64,000 nt of DNA, from positions 124,001 to 188,000 of the forward strand of contig NZ_PYGC01000003.1 of the NCBI RefSeq assembly GCF_003014495.1, given 5' to 3'. Each line of letters starts with the position of its first letter. The stretch's first letter is position 1. Position numbers and translations under genes: made by a program. Positions 35,110 to 43,052 of this stretch are shown one piece after another. The notes beneath the pieces were generated by a model. It saw nothing but the letters and a program-made list of their open reading frames with translations, was not told the origin of the DNA and made no database searches. The DNA is from Prolixibacter denitrificans (GTDB lineage: Bacteria; Bacteroidota; Bacteroidia; Bacteroidales; Prolixibacteraceae).

Positions 35110-35232
35110 CGAAGTGGAGAAAAATCTAAGTTTGATACCCTTCCCCGGGAATTCGGAGGTAAAGGAACACTTTGATTTTTCAGGATTCACCCTTTAGGGC
35201 CGGGGTGAAAAAGACTGAAAAATCTTCACCTC
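35110..35232. repeat. Dispersed ~120-bp repeat, copy A (inverted partner at 57056-57176)
   Basis: This stretch, including ACCCTTTAGGGCCGGGGT and two ATTTTTCAG-type words, recurs as its reverse complement at 57056-57176 with high identity over about 115 bp. Both copies are intergenic. The element contains short internal inverted repeats and no ORF. Confidence 0.8.
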
Positions 35233-35301
35233 ATTCATTCTCACACAACGGTTCACATAATTCATTAGTTGGTTATTGAGTCAACCGGTTGTTGCCGGTT
35301 G

Positions 35302-36225
35302 TTATTTATCAGTAAAGGTCATATCGTTGTGCATGGTCATCGGAATTTGCATGTCGTTCGGCATTTGTGCATTGGCTTTCACGGTGGTGGTGCCCTGCAT
35401 TTCCTGCTTCAGTTTGGCTTCCTTTATCCAGCCCGTTGTTTTGTCAACGCGTATCTCCGATGTCATGGTCCCGTCCATGTTGTATTTCATCTGCATCCCG
35501 TTGTTTTCGACAAACTGGTCGGGATTCGACGTCTGGAGCTTCGAATCACCCGTAATCAGGTAATCGTTGGCCTCGTCGGCTTTGTAGGTGTAGGTCGTGG
35601 TGATTTCCACCGGCATGCCCGATTTCTGTTTGTTCTCCACCACCCACGTATCGCCTTTCGATACCGGCTTGTCGGGATAAATCGCCAGGGTCATCTCCAC
35701 ATTGCCTTTAAAGGCATCCTCACCGTACGAGCGCACCAGCTGCGCTTTCATTTGCGCCTTCTGTTGCTCGGGAAGCTGCGGAAAATCGGCAAACATCGAT
35801 TCGAACAGCTTGTCGAGGTTCTTCACCTCGGTAATTTTTCCCTTCGGCGTCATCTTCACCTGGAACGGACGGTTCTTCATCGACTTGAGAATCGACGAGA
35901 AGATATCCGACGGATCATTGCTTTCCGAGCTGAAACTCCGGTTTCCCATGGGCATCTGCATCGACATGCTCAGGCTGTCGTATTGCACATCCATGTCGTA
36001 GCCGGCAGCCGTTACCGCCGTTACATGGTAGGTCATGCTGCCTTTGATGTCCATCTGGATTTTCATTTGCCGGCCCTGCACCTGCTGGTCGATGTTGATG
36101 TGCGAGTTCATCACCTGCGTGTACGACTTCCCCTGCTGCAGGTGAAGCGACAATTCCGTTTTCTTCGCCTGGCAGCTAAACGCTACCGACAGGGCTACAA
36201 TCGTTGATAAAATCAGTTTCTTCAT
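35302..36225 (-). CDS. DUF6263-family exported protein
   Basis: A 307-residue protein with a signal peptide whose end (VAFSCQAK) could also be a lipobox. The mature part is an all-beta, methionine-rich protein (SLSMSMQMPMG; MQMKYNMDGTMTSEIR), matching the DUF6263 family of Bacteroidota. Function unknown. A decayed copy of its 5' end lies upstream at 36931-36996 beyond the ORF6N gene, which indicates a local duplication. Confidence 0.75.
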   Translation of the reverse strand: MKKLILSTIVALSVAFSCQAKKTELSLHLQQGKSYTQVMNSHINIDQQVQGRQMKIQMDIKGSMTYHVTAVTAAGYDMDVQYDSLSMSMQMPMGNRSFSSESNDPSDIFSSILKSMKNRPFQVKMTPKGKITEVKNLDKLFESMFADFPQLPEQQKAQMKAQLVRSYGEDAFKGNVEMTLAIYPDKPVSKGDTWVVENKQKSGMPVEITTTYTYKADEANDYLITGDSKLQTSNPDQFVENNGMQMKYNMDGTMTSEIRVDKTTGWIKEAKLKQEMQGTTTVKANAQMPNDMQIPMTMHNDMTFTDK

Positions 36226-36347
36226 GGTATTTAATTTATGTTATTCAAAGTTAATGACGTTGCCGGATTAAGAGACCGACCGCGGTAATATCAGGCGTTG
36301 TTATCCTTGCTTTCCATGTTTGCCGGTATCGCTTTTATCCTTTGCAT

Positions 36348-36878
36348 TTATTTTTCTTTGTTGATTTTAAAGCCAATTCTTGGCCTGTTTTTATCAAGCA
36401 GTTCCCGCTTCATTAGTTCTCTTATTGCTTCAAAAACCAATTTGAATTGACTGTCGTATTTTGATTCAAGTTCAAAAATTTTGCGTTCAATTTCTTTATG
36501 ATTTGAAAGAAATTCCCTCAACTTAACAAAAGCACGGACAATGAGCACACTGGTCTCTATTGCAGTAGGTGTATTCAAAACATTCGCCAGCATAATTGTT
36601 CCGTGTTCAGTAAAAGCATATGGATTTGTACTCGAGAACTTCAATTTCTCGAGGTGATCGCAATTTGCGATCACCTCTTGTTTCTCTTCGTTGGTCAACT
36701 GAAACATGAAGTCTTCCGGAAATCGCTCTCTATTCCTTTTTACCTGTTCATTTAACCTACTCGTTCTCACCCCGTATATTTCAGCCAGGTCGCTATCGAG
36801 CATCACTTTTTGTCCTCGGATGACCAGAATTGCCCTGTCAATTTTCTCTACCGGTATGATACTTTTATTTTTCATCAT
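36348..36878 (-). CDS. ORF6N-domain DNA-binding protein
   Basis: About residues 5-90 are an ORF6N domain of the KilA-N/phage-regulator type (RAILVIRGQKVMLDSDLAEI; RFPEDFMFQLTNEE; NPYAFTEHGTIMLANVLNT). The remainder is a helical tail. Such proteins are common in Bacteroidota accessory DNA and phages and are thought to bind DNA. A 27-bp perfect palindrome lies inside the gene, and a close copy covers its start region. The start is uncertain: ATG at 36893 (within the upstream palindrome), 36878 or 36875. Confidence 0.82.
   Translation of the reverse strand: MMKNKSIIPVEKIDRAILVIRGQKVMLDSDLAEIYGVRTSRLNEQVKRNRERFPEDFMFQLTNEEKQEVIANCDHLEKLKFSSTNPYAFTEHGTIMLANVLNTPTAIETSVLIVRAFVKLREFLSNHKEIERKIFELESKYDSQFKLVFEAIRELMKRELLDKNRPRIGFKINKEK
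36651..36677. repeat. 27-bp perfect palindrome inside the ORF6N gene
   Basis: GAGGTGATCGCAA, a central T, then TTGCGATCACCTC: 13-bp arms. It encodes the conserved EVIANCDHLEK part of the ORF6N domain. A 23/27 match occurs at 36881-36907 just upstream of the coding region. Confidence 0.9.
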
Positions 36879-36880
36879 AT

Positions 36881-36907
36881 AAGGTGATCGCATTTTGCGA
36901 TATCCTC
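36881..36907. promoter_or_regulatory. Palindrome at the ORF6N gene start, candidate autoregulatory operator
   Basis: AAGGTGATCGCATTTTGCGATATCCTC on the + strand matches the intragenic palindrome at 23 of 27 positions but is slightly imperfect. It overlaps the probable ribosome-binding site or start codon of the ORF6N gene, so protein binding there would repress it. Confidence 0.5.
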
Positions 36908-36930
36908 TGAAAATTTAATGAACTTCTCTT

Positions 36931-36996
36931 CTAAAATGCCTGGCAGGTAAACACTACCGACAAGGTTACAAGCGTTGATAAAACAAGTTTCTTCAT
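36931..36996 (-). pseudogene. Remnant of the 5' end of a DUF6263-type gene
   Basis: On the minus strand, ATG at 36996 starts a 21-codon frame reading MKKLVLSTLVTLSVVFTCQA and then Phe-stop. It closely matches the signal peptide MKKLILSTIVALSVAFSCQA of the intact gene at 36225. The similarity continues upstream of the ATG (TTTCTAATTT versus TATTTAATTT). The ORF6N gene lies between the intact gene and this fragment. Confidence 0.8.
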
Positions 36997-37204
36997 TGTG
37001 TTTCTAATTTGTATGCTTATTTATCTGTTTTTGCAAACTGCCTCTTTTAAAGATGAAAACTTGCATGAACTAAGTTCGGAAAAGCGGGCCTATACTCAAT
37101 AATCCAAATAAGTTTTTTTATTTACTATTCATTTGGATCTTAGTTGTGCTACCAATAGAACTATTTTTGTAATTCCCATTGCAATGTTTATCATTTAAAT
37201 CTAC
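36997..37204. other. AT-rich intergenic gap
   Basis: About 200 bp of AT-rich DNA between the pseudogene fragment and the end of the next lipoprotein gene. No gene, strong hairpin or repeat was seen. Confidence 0.4.
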
Positions 37205-37648
37205 TTACCACCAAATTTCTTTTGAACTCTCTTCCCATTTATCAGCCTTTTCCAATAGTTTTTTTGCAGACTCTTTATCTCCATTACCCAATGGGTCATC
37301 GTCATACTGAGAGAAATAAGTTGCACAGAATGTCCATTTGCCATCTACTTTTCTAAACCATTGGGCTCTTTTCTTTATTTGTGACGCAACAGAATATGAA
37401 AAAAGCACAAGACATAAATCTGAACCTTTAACTTCAATCTTTTCTTCGACTTTCAATGTTTTTAAAATCTCATCTCTATGTTGATGCCTAAAATAATCTA
37501 CGTCATTCCAAAAATATCCGTTGATTGGGACCAAACCTGTTTTTAGCGTTTGTTCTATAGTGTCCTGTGGAAATTGTGTTCTAAGATAATCACAACTAGA
37601 TAAAAGGAGAATAACTCCTACCAGATTAATGAATAATAGTTTCTTCAT
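37205..37648 (-). CDS. Lipoprotein of unknown function
   Basis: A 147-residue product with a lipoprotein signal (VILLLSSC, Cys19). The mature part is tryptophan-rich at its C terminus (KADKWEESSKEIWW) and resembles small NTF2-like exported proteins only in general (a curved-sheet pattern QWFRKVDGKWTFCATYF). Its base composition is AT-rich like the neighbouring three-gene operon upstream, from which it is separated by 18 bp, so it may be that operon's last gene. Confidence 0.6.
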   Translation of the reverse strand: MKKLLFINLVGVILLLSSCDYLRTQFPQDTIEQTLKTGLVPINGYFWNDVDYFRHQHRDEILKTLKVEEKIEVKGSDLCLVLFSYSVASQIKKRAQWFRKVDGKWTFCATYFSQYDDDPLGNGDKESAKKLLEKADKWEESSKEIWW

Positions 37649-37666
37649 TCCTATATAATATTTGAT

Positions 37667-38521
37667 TTAGTTATAATTTATTTTCCTATTTTCGCCAACT
37701 ATACGCTCCGAATGGATCAACAATTTCTCAGCGTCAGAAATTGTTGAAACAAAATCCTTCCATTCTAAATTTTCAGTAATGGAACTCTGACTATGAGCCA
37801 ATTGATTTCTTATATCTTCAATGTGCCTCATTAGTTTTTCAAATCGTCTAACTGAGAATGTGAATTTTTCTAAGAATTCTTTTGTCGAACTTAAAATCGT
37901 CCTTTTGTCACAGAATTGCAAGCATTCAAGAAGAGATAGTTCGTCGTTCCTTTTCTTTCTACTTTTATATATTCGCAAAGCCTCATCAATACGTGATTCT
38001 TTTATTATTCCCTTCCAACCTTCATCTTTATAAAGTTCATTTATCCAAAAATTCAAATGAAGTTCAACCTGAGAGATTATTCCAAATAGATATATCCTAA
38101 CTATTGGTTTATTAATATCTGCTCTTGTAACAATTCCAGCAATACTATTTCTATAGAGAACAAAGACAAATGAATTTTCAGATAAAATGTTAAGTAAAGC
38201 TGAAATTGGGGTTGAATCCGAAATCAAATGCTCTACACTAATTTCATGTGTGTGAGATCTAATTATGTCGTCTTCAAGTTCTTCTCTTTGGGCGTAACCA
38301 ATAATGTTTTTATCATCATCCATAACGCCAACAATATCGAAATCTCGATCTTCCAACGCATATCTAACATGGTATGCAGAATCTTCAAGCTTACAGCAAT
38401 AAATCGGTTCAAAAATAAATTTTGTCGTTATATTCTCGATAAATAAACTCTGTAACTCTTTAAAGGTCGTTCCTTTTCTCCTAATTCCTGTTTTCGATGA
38501 TATCCAAAGTTCGTATCCCAT
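37667..38521 (-). CDS. CBS-pair protein with C-terminal HEPN-like domain
   Basis: Residues about 35-140 look like two CBS motifs (FDIVGVMDDDKNIIGYAQRE; VFVLYRNSIAGIVTRADINK), which usually bind adenosine nucleotides. Residues about 145-275 are a helical domain with RNQLAH, a perfect Rx4H HEPN ribonuclease motif with the typical Asn after Arg. A nucleotide-sensing domain fused to a HEPN domain is the layout of many abortive-infection effectors. It is the last gene of a tight operon with DUF2188 (12 bp upstream) and HNH genes. RNase activity is inferred, not shown. Confidence 0.68.
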   Translation of the reverse strand: MGYELWISSKTGIRRKGTTFKELQSLFIENITTKFIFEPIYCCKLEDSAYHVRYALEDRDFDIVGVMDDDKNIIGYAQREELEDDIIRSHTHEISVEHLISDSTPISALLNILSENSFVFVLYRNSIAGIVTRADINKPIVRIYLFGIISQVELHLNFWINELYKDEGWKGIIKESRIDEALRIYKSRKKRNDELSLLECLQFCDKRTILSSTKEFLEKFTFSVRRFEKLMRHIEDIRNQLAHSQSSITENLEWKDFVSTISDAEKLLIHSERIVGENRKINYN

Positions 38522-38533
38522 ATTTTTAGTGAT

Positions 38534-38770
38534 TTAACCTTTAGGAGGAAAAGGATCTGACTTCTTAGGATATGTCCTCTCCTCTTGAAAATTTCCATTT
38601 CCTTTATGAATCTTTACAGCAGCTTTTCCTTGTCTTTTAGCTAACTCAATCGTTTTCTTTACTACCTCAGTTTTTGTCTTTCCTGTAACAGACGCCCTTT
38701 CTCCTCCTTCTAGTTTTCCCTGCCATCCATCCTCGGTCTTTGTCACATCATATGTTTTTCTCTTTTTCAT
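38534..38770 (-). CDS. DUF2188 domain protein
   Basis: A small basic 78-residue protein with the DUF2188 pattern (YDVTKTEDGWQGKLEGGERAS, then KTKTEVVKKTIELAKRQG and a C-terminal strand). The family is small and widespread with no agreed function. It lies 5 bp after the HNH gene and 12 bp before the CBS-HEPN gene, so all three are almost certainly one transcript. Confidence 0.78.
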   Translation of the reverse strand: MKKRKTYDVTKTEDGWQGKLEGGERASVTGKTKTEVVKKTIELAKRQGKAAVKIHKGNGNFQEERTYPKKSDPFPPKG

Positions 38771-38775
38771 GATAT

Positions 38776-39099
38776 TTAATTTTTAGCTTTTACGATACAA
38801 AAATTTGAGGCAGGATAATTGTCACCTTTCTCTCTGTTGTTCTGCCATTGGAGAGGTTGCAAATTCGAAAGTTCATCCCCACCTCCTTTAGCTACAGGTC
38901 TTATATGGTCAATCTCCCAACCAGTGCCATTGTGATTAGTAACGCCATAGTGGTTCCATTCGATCCAAGCTCCACAACGATCTTTTCTTTTTCTGTGAGA
39001 ATCTATACCAGAAACAACAAAAGCTTTTTCCCAAACTTGTTGTTTGGTATGTTCTGAAAAATGATTCCCATTTCTGTCTGTACTATGTTTTCTTGCCAT
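38776..39099 (-). CDS. HNH-family endonuclease-like protein
   Basis: A 107-residue HNH protein (start at MARKHSTDRNG; an upstream ATG would add nine residues). The betabetaalpha-metal motif is GWEIDHIRPVAKGGGDELSN followed by LQPLQWQNNREKGD, with the catalytic His in the DH pair and the second Asn conserved. The N-terminal part includes a zinc-finger-like CGAWIEW with only one Cys, so no zinc knuckle. It is the first gene of the HNH / DUF2188 / CBS-HEPN operon. Confidence 0.85.
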   Translation of the reverse strand: MARKHSTDRNGNHFSEHTKQQVWEKAFVVSGIDSHRKRKDRCGAWIEWNHYGVTNHNGTGWEIDHIRPVAKGGGDELSNLQPLQWQNNREKGDNYPASNFCIVKAKN

Positions 39100-39149
39100 G
39101 ATTTTAGTCTTTTGATAATTTGTCATTCATCCCACTCCTCACATTCCTC

Positions 39150-39432
39150 GCCCAACCGTCCGCGGAGTTCATCCAACACCTGCCGGAGTGCTTCCAACCG
39201 TCGCAGTTGATGTTCCAACGACCGGCGGAGTAGTTCCAACACCTGCCAGAGTAGTTCCAACGACCATAGAAGTAGTTCCAACCGCTTGCGAAGTAGTTCC
39301 AACGGGGTGCCGGGTTCGTCCAACTGCCGACGGAGTAGTTCCAACGGCTTGCCGGGTTCGTCCAACCGCGGACTGAGTAGTTCCAACCAATGTCTGAGAT
39401 GTTCCAACGCCCCGGCTACCTCTTCCAACCGT
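39150..39432. repeat. 21-bp tandem array, about 14 units (array 1)
   Basis: The word CCAAC occurs 14 times at exactly 21-bp steps from 39152 to 39425, with a looser consensus GnGTAGTTCCAACnnnnTGCC. Because 21 is a multiple of three and stops are absent, long frames stay open in several registers, each a heptad repeat (for example LELLRRx on the minus strand). Units differ by several substitutions, but none has an indel. It sits directly upstream of the HNH operon, and the first units may contain its promoter. Confidence 0.92.
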
Positions 39433-39559
39433 TCGTCGGGTAGTTAAAAACCCCCGGTGACTGTCTCCGGCACAGCACCGGGAGAATCCTTCTCTCCTGT
39501 TCGTTCGTCCTGTCGGGGCCGGGAAGGGGCTTTACTCGTTTCACCTCATGCGGCGGACA

Positions 39560-40201
39560 CTAATCAACAATTACCCGCGCACGGGTGTACTCCTCATAAA
39601 AATCCTGGTCTGTAAACTGGAACCGAATCATCAGCTTGTCGAGCTGGTTATTCAGCAGGTTATTCGCTTCGTCGAACAAGTCGCCCAACACCGTTTTAGC
39701 AGCAAACGCCTGGTTGCGAATGGTGCGCGGCTTCCCAATGAGCGCCTTGAAATTATCGAGGCTCGTTTCCACCTCCACTATCATATCCTCGGTGAGCATG
39801 TAATCGGTCAGGTTCGCCAGATTGTTCCGGGCCTCGGCTATCACCGGCGTAACCATGGTTTCCACTTCCGTCTCGCGGCAATTGCGCAATTCCGAAGCAG
39901 TTATTTTCACTTTGTCGGCCAGCACCGGGTCGTCGTTCATGGCGGCGTAAGCCTGCAAAATACCCGATATAATAATGGCTTTCCCTGCTAATCCGTTACG
40001 CACATCGCCTTTGTTCTCGGTGACCGCTACACTGGCGGGGTTGGTTTTTTCGTTCTGGGCAACAATCCGCTGAATAATTTCGTCGAACTCGTTCTTCCGG
40101 GCTAAAAACACGGGAATCGCGTTCCATTTTACGGAATGGTTGTCCATCGCCGTCTGCGTATTGATGAACATGCGCAGATGACTGTTTTGCTTTGCATCCA
40201 T
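39560..40201 (-). CDS. Conserved hypothetical protein, helical
   Basis: A 213-residue, soluble, mostly helical protein (DEIIQRIVAQNEKTNP; ITASELRNCRETEVETMVTP; DNFKALIGKPRTIRNQAF). There is no signal peptide, membrane segment or recognised motif. Codon use is GC-richer than the preceding accessory genes. It is isolated between a tandem array and a long repeat block. I do not recognise the family. Confidence 0.6.
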   Translation of the reverse strand: MDAKQNSHLRMFINTQTAMDNHSVKWNAIPVFLARKNEFDEIIQRIVAQNEKTNPASVAVTENKGDVRNGLAGKAIIISGILQAYAAMNDDPVLADKVKITASELRNCRETEVETMVTPVIAEARNNLANLTDYMLTEDMIVEVETSLDNFKALIGKPRTIRNQAFAAKTVLGDLFDEANNLLNNQLDKLMIRFQFTDQDFYEEYTRARVIVD

Positions 40202-40982
40202 AGGCTAAATCATTTTTATGGTTTGATATTAGGTTAATCCCGGTTGCCTGTATTTTGACAGTTTGTTTTCCCCTACTGCCGGCGGCAAATCCGGAGGTTT
40301 AATCGTCTCGGTTAATGAACACGGATTTCTCTTTTTCCACCTAATGAATGCACAATGGTATCGAAGATAATACATTATGATCAGGAATCATAACATTTGA
40401 AAGCTGTTTTACAATAGAAGAAAGTGTTAAGTGTTAAGATTTAAGTTTTAAGACTGACCATGCCAGACCAGAAGCAAAAGGGAGAGGACAGTGTACTCCA
40501 CTCTTTAATGCGTTTGTGGACTTTGCGCTCGCTTTGTGTTCATTGTGGTTTAATTTTCTACCATTAAGGACACAAGGATTTTTCACGAAGAACACAGAGA
40601 ATCCCATCATCGAAGCTGAACAGCGGTTACAGGTTAGAAGGGTTTCTGTGGTTTCTGTAGTTCCTATTGTCAGGCTTCGATGTTCCTTTAGCGGCAAGTC
40701 ATTCATTAATGCGTTTGTGGACTTTGCGCTTGCTTTGTGTTCATTGTGGTTTAATTTTCTACCACTAAGAACACCAGGATTTTTCACGAAGAACACAAAG
40801 AATCCCATCATCGAAGCTGAACAGCGGTTACAGGTTAGAAGGGTTTCTGTGGTTGGGCTTCGCGGTTTCAGGTTTCAGATTTCAGGTTTCAGGTTTCAGG
40901 TTCGGCTTCGATGAAGTTACTCCCTTTGCGTTCTCAGCGAAAATCTTTGCGGCCTTTGCGTGGAATAAATGAAACTCTCGGG
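40202..40982. repeat. Repeat-rich intergenic region with a tandem ~201-bp duplication
   Basis: Two ~147-bp copies of one sequence (40507-40653 and 40708-40854) are offset by 201 bp; both run from AATGCGTTTGTGGACTTTGC to GGGTTTCTGTGG. Related single copies are at 42417-42540 and 42787-42911. 40642-40668 is a reverse-oriented 9-bp AAC repeat, and 40919-40965 an inverted copy of the CGCAAAGA repeat. 40869-40903 is a short tandem AGGTTTCAG repeat. No gene is seen; reading frames here are by-products of the repeats. Confidence 0.8.
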
Positions 40983-41660
40983 CTACGGTTGCGCGTTTTC
41001 GTACGGCCTATCGAAACGCTTCTCCCAGGCCCCGTTTTTCTTCAGATGGCTATTCCAATAGAAGTTGGTGAGTCCGGTATGTTTTAGCAGGTTGAACATC
41101 ATCCGGCGCCTGCCCGACAAGGTGTAAGGCTTTCGCAGGACTTCCATGATTTCCGGCGAGAACTCGTCGTGTTCGGCAAAGTACCGTCCCAGCTCTTCGA
41201 AGTGGCTGAACAACTTCCGCGTCATTCCCGGGGGCATGATTTGTATCCCCTCGACGCCGCCCCGGATAACCGTTCCCAGGTATTCCCGTTTCAGGCGCTT
41301 CACGAATTTGGCGAGGTAACGCTCCACATACACCGAGTGAATGGCTTCGGGGAACCCCGACTGCACGATGAACCCGATACGCCGCGGACGGATAATCCCC
41401 GGTTTCGACACCTCTTCGAAAAACTCCTTCACCATTCCCGGCATGCAATCGGTGTACAGCGGGAAAACGACCAGCACCGTTTCGGCCTGTTCGAACAACG
41501 ACAGCGCTTCCTCTTTCCGTTTCTGTCCGGCCAGGTAATGAACCGGCACTTCGTCGGTGCATTCCCGGTAGTAGCCTTTCAGGAAGCGCTCGATTAATAT
41601 CTTCGAATTGCTCTTCTTACGCCTCGGCGACCCGTTGATAATGGCTAGTTTCATGGACAA
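40983..41660 (-). CDS. Flavodoxin-like NAD(P)H-dependent oxidoreductase
   Basis: A 225-residue protein (start MKLAIINGSPRRKKSNS, two codons into the frame). The INGSPR(R)xxSNS phosphate loop is the FMN-binding signature of the NADPH-dependent FMN reductase/flavodoxin-like fold, and VLVFPLYTDCMPGMVKEFFE is the second FMN-contact segment. It overlaps the upstream gene, another flavodoxin-like protein, by about 44 bp. The two may form a heteromer or act in sequence. Substrate unknown. Confidence 0.82.
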   Translation of the reverse strand: MSMKLAIINGSPRRKKSNSKILIERFLKGYYRECTDEVPVHYLAGQKRKEEALSLFEQAETVLVVFPLYTDCMPGMVKEFFEEVSKPGIIRPRRIGFIVQSGFPEAIHSVYVERYLAKFVKRLKREYLGTVIRGGVEGIQIMPPGMTRKLFSHFEELGRYFAEHDEFSPEIMEVLRKPYTLSGRRRMMFNLLKHTGLTNFYWNSHLKKNGAWEKRFDRPYENAQP

Positions 41661-42189
41661 CCTCCTTCACGTTACTGGTTTCAATGCATTTCAGGTATCG
41701 CTGCTGCGCATGGAAGTTCAGGGCAAACCGATCGTAGATATCACGAACAATTGCCAGGTCTTCTTCATCGGTATCGGGCTCTTTGGCCAGAATCACCCCA
41801 AAGTCGGGATAGTGTGGGTACCGCTTGATGTGATGCGACTCGCCGTTCCGCATTTCGATGTACGGATGAAGCAATCCGACAAACCGGTCGGTCATCCGCT
41901 TCAGCAACGAGCTGACGAAGCCGGCCATCAGTGGCGATGCGAAAATCACAAAGTCGGAATTGATGACCGCCCGAAGAACCTGTTCGGCGTCATCGTTGGT
42001 ATTGCATCTGCCGGGCGTTTTCCACCAGCAGTTCCAGCATCCCGAGCAATGCTGAATATTCATTTGGTTCAGGAGAAAGAGGTTGACCCGGTGCTCTTCG
42101 CGAAGCTTCCTGGCCAGCTTTTGGATATAAGCTGAGAAGTCGCCCGAAGTGTCCGACATATCTCCGTTCAGGATGGTAATATTCATCAC
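41617..42189 (-). CDS. Flavodoxin-family protein with cysteine motif
   Basis: A 190-residue NADPH-dependent FMN reductase-like protein. After the FMN loop (ITILNGDMSDTSGDF) it has CSGCWNCWWKTPGRC, a cysteine arrangement like that of iron-sulfur flavoproteins and related quinone reductases. SDFVIFASPLMAGFVSSLLK is the conserved second FMN-binding region. Its 3' end overlaps the next flavodoxin-like gene, so translation is coupled. Confidence 0.82.
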   Translation of the reverse strand: MMNITILNGDMSDTSGDFSAYIQKLARKLREEHRVNLFLLNQMNIQHCSGCWNCWWKTPGRCNTNDDAEQVLRAVINSDFVIFASPLMAGFVSSLLKRMTDRFVGLLHPYIEMRNGESHHIKRYPHYPDFGVILAKEPDTDEEDLAIVRDIYDRFALNFHAQQRYLKCIETSNVKEVVHETSHYQRVAEA

Positions 42190-42304
42190 AGGAAATTGAA
42201 CAGGTTAAAAGCCAATCGATTTTGCTGTTCAAGTTACGCAATTCCCTGAAGGTCATCAATGCTGTAACCGAAATGTAACATCGGGTAGAGCTCCCAACTG
42301 GTAG

Positions 42305-42324
42305 GGTCAGGACATGTCCTGACC
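42305..42324. repeat. Dispersed 20-bp palindrome, variant core
   Basis: GGTCAGGACATGTCCTGACC is a perfect palindrome sharing the outer GGTCA/TGACC arms with the GGTCACGATATATCGTGACC copies but with a different, still self-complementary core. Confidence 0.85.
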
Positions 42325-42357
42325 GTGCTTTCCTCCCCTGTTGCGCCTTCTGCGTGC

Positions 42358-42377
42358 GGCCACGATATATCGTGCCC
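42358..42377. repeat. Dispersed 20-bp palindrome, copy 2
   Basis: GGCCACGATATATCGTGCCC, one arm position mismatched; followed by CTAC as in copies 3 and 4. Confidence 0.8.
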
Positions 42378-42729
42378 CTACTACCCCGGCAGCTAACGGA
42401 ACTGTGAGCAGCAAGTCATTCATTAATGCCTTTGTGAACTTTGTGCTTACGTTGTGTTCATTGTGGTTTAATTTTTTACCACGAAGAACACTAAGGACTT
42501 TTCACGAAGAACACAAAGAATCCCCTCATCGAAGCAGAACAATAGTAACCATAGAAACAACAGAAACGGTGTAGTCCAACCTGTAACCGCTCAGCGTAAC
42601 TGGAACCTTTCTTTATTCCACGCAGAGGCCGCAAAGATATTTGCTGAGAACGCAAAGAGCCTACTTTCATCGAAGCCCAACAATAGAAACGATAGGAACA
42701 TTTCTAACCACAGAGACTGGTTAGCAGGC

Positions 42730-42749
42730 AGCCACGATATATCGTGACC
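42730..42749. repeat. Dispersed 20-bp palindrome, copy 3
   Basis: AGCCACGATATATCGTGACC; inner 14 bp perfectly self-complementary; followed by CTACC. Confidence 0.78.
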
Positions 42750-42962
42750 CTACCGCCGCAGCAGCTAACGGAACTGTGAGCAGCAAGTCATTCGTTGATG
42801 CCTTTGTGAACTTTGTGCTTACTTTGTGTTCTTTGCGGTTTAATTTTTTACCACGAAGGACACTAAGGACTTTTCACGAAGAACACAAAGAGTGTACCTT
42901 CATCGAAGCCCAACAACAGTAACCATAGAAACATTTCTAACCACAAAAACTGGTTAGCACAC

Positions 42963-42982
42963 GGTCACGATATATCGTGACC
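42963..42982. repeat. Dispersed 20-bp palindrome, copy 4
   Basis: GGTCACGATATATCGTGACC, identical to copy 1 at 28229 although 14.7 kb away; followed by CTAC. Confidence 0.85.
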
Positions 42983-43052
42983 CTACAGCCACAGCAGCGA
43001 ATAGCTCATCGAAGCCAAACAACAGAAACAATATTAACGGCGAAGCCGAACC

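Larger units (their letters stand above)
42190..43052. repeat. 863-bp intergenic block built from dispersed repeats
   Basis: No gene is supported. The block contains four copies of the 20-bp palindrome family (42305, 42358, 42730, 42963), two ~125-bp copies of the CACGAAGAACACAAAGA repeat (42417-42540 and 42787-42911), one CGCAAAGA repeat (42613-42668), and 9-bp AAC repeats at 42538-42567, 42679-42699, 42912-42932 and 43018-43038. The order palindrome, AACACAAAGA module, TCGAAGCC, AAC repeat occurs twice in tandem, so the block grew by duplication. Confidence 0.82.

Noticed and set aside
35269-36207. 312-codon + strand frame rich in His and Arg
   Set aside because: It lies antisense to the DUF6263-type gene and has the composition expected of an antisense shadow.
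39123-39428. 101-codon minus-strand frame with leucine-rich heptads
   Set aside because: It is open only because the 21-bp array has no stop codons; equally long frames exist in other registers. Without conservation evidence it is treated as a repeat, not a gene.
39150-39432. CRISPR array
   Set aside because: The repeat period is 21 bp with no conserved repeat/variable spacer division of CRISPR size, and no cas gene is nearby. The same applies to the array at 45.2 kb.
40434-40914. Overlapping frames of 125-132 codons on both strands
   Set aside because: They translate the tandem ~201-bp duplication and contain the same peptide twice; this is a repeat artefact.
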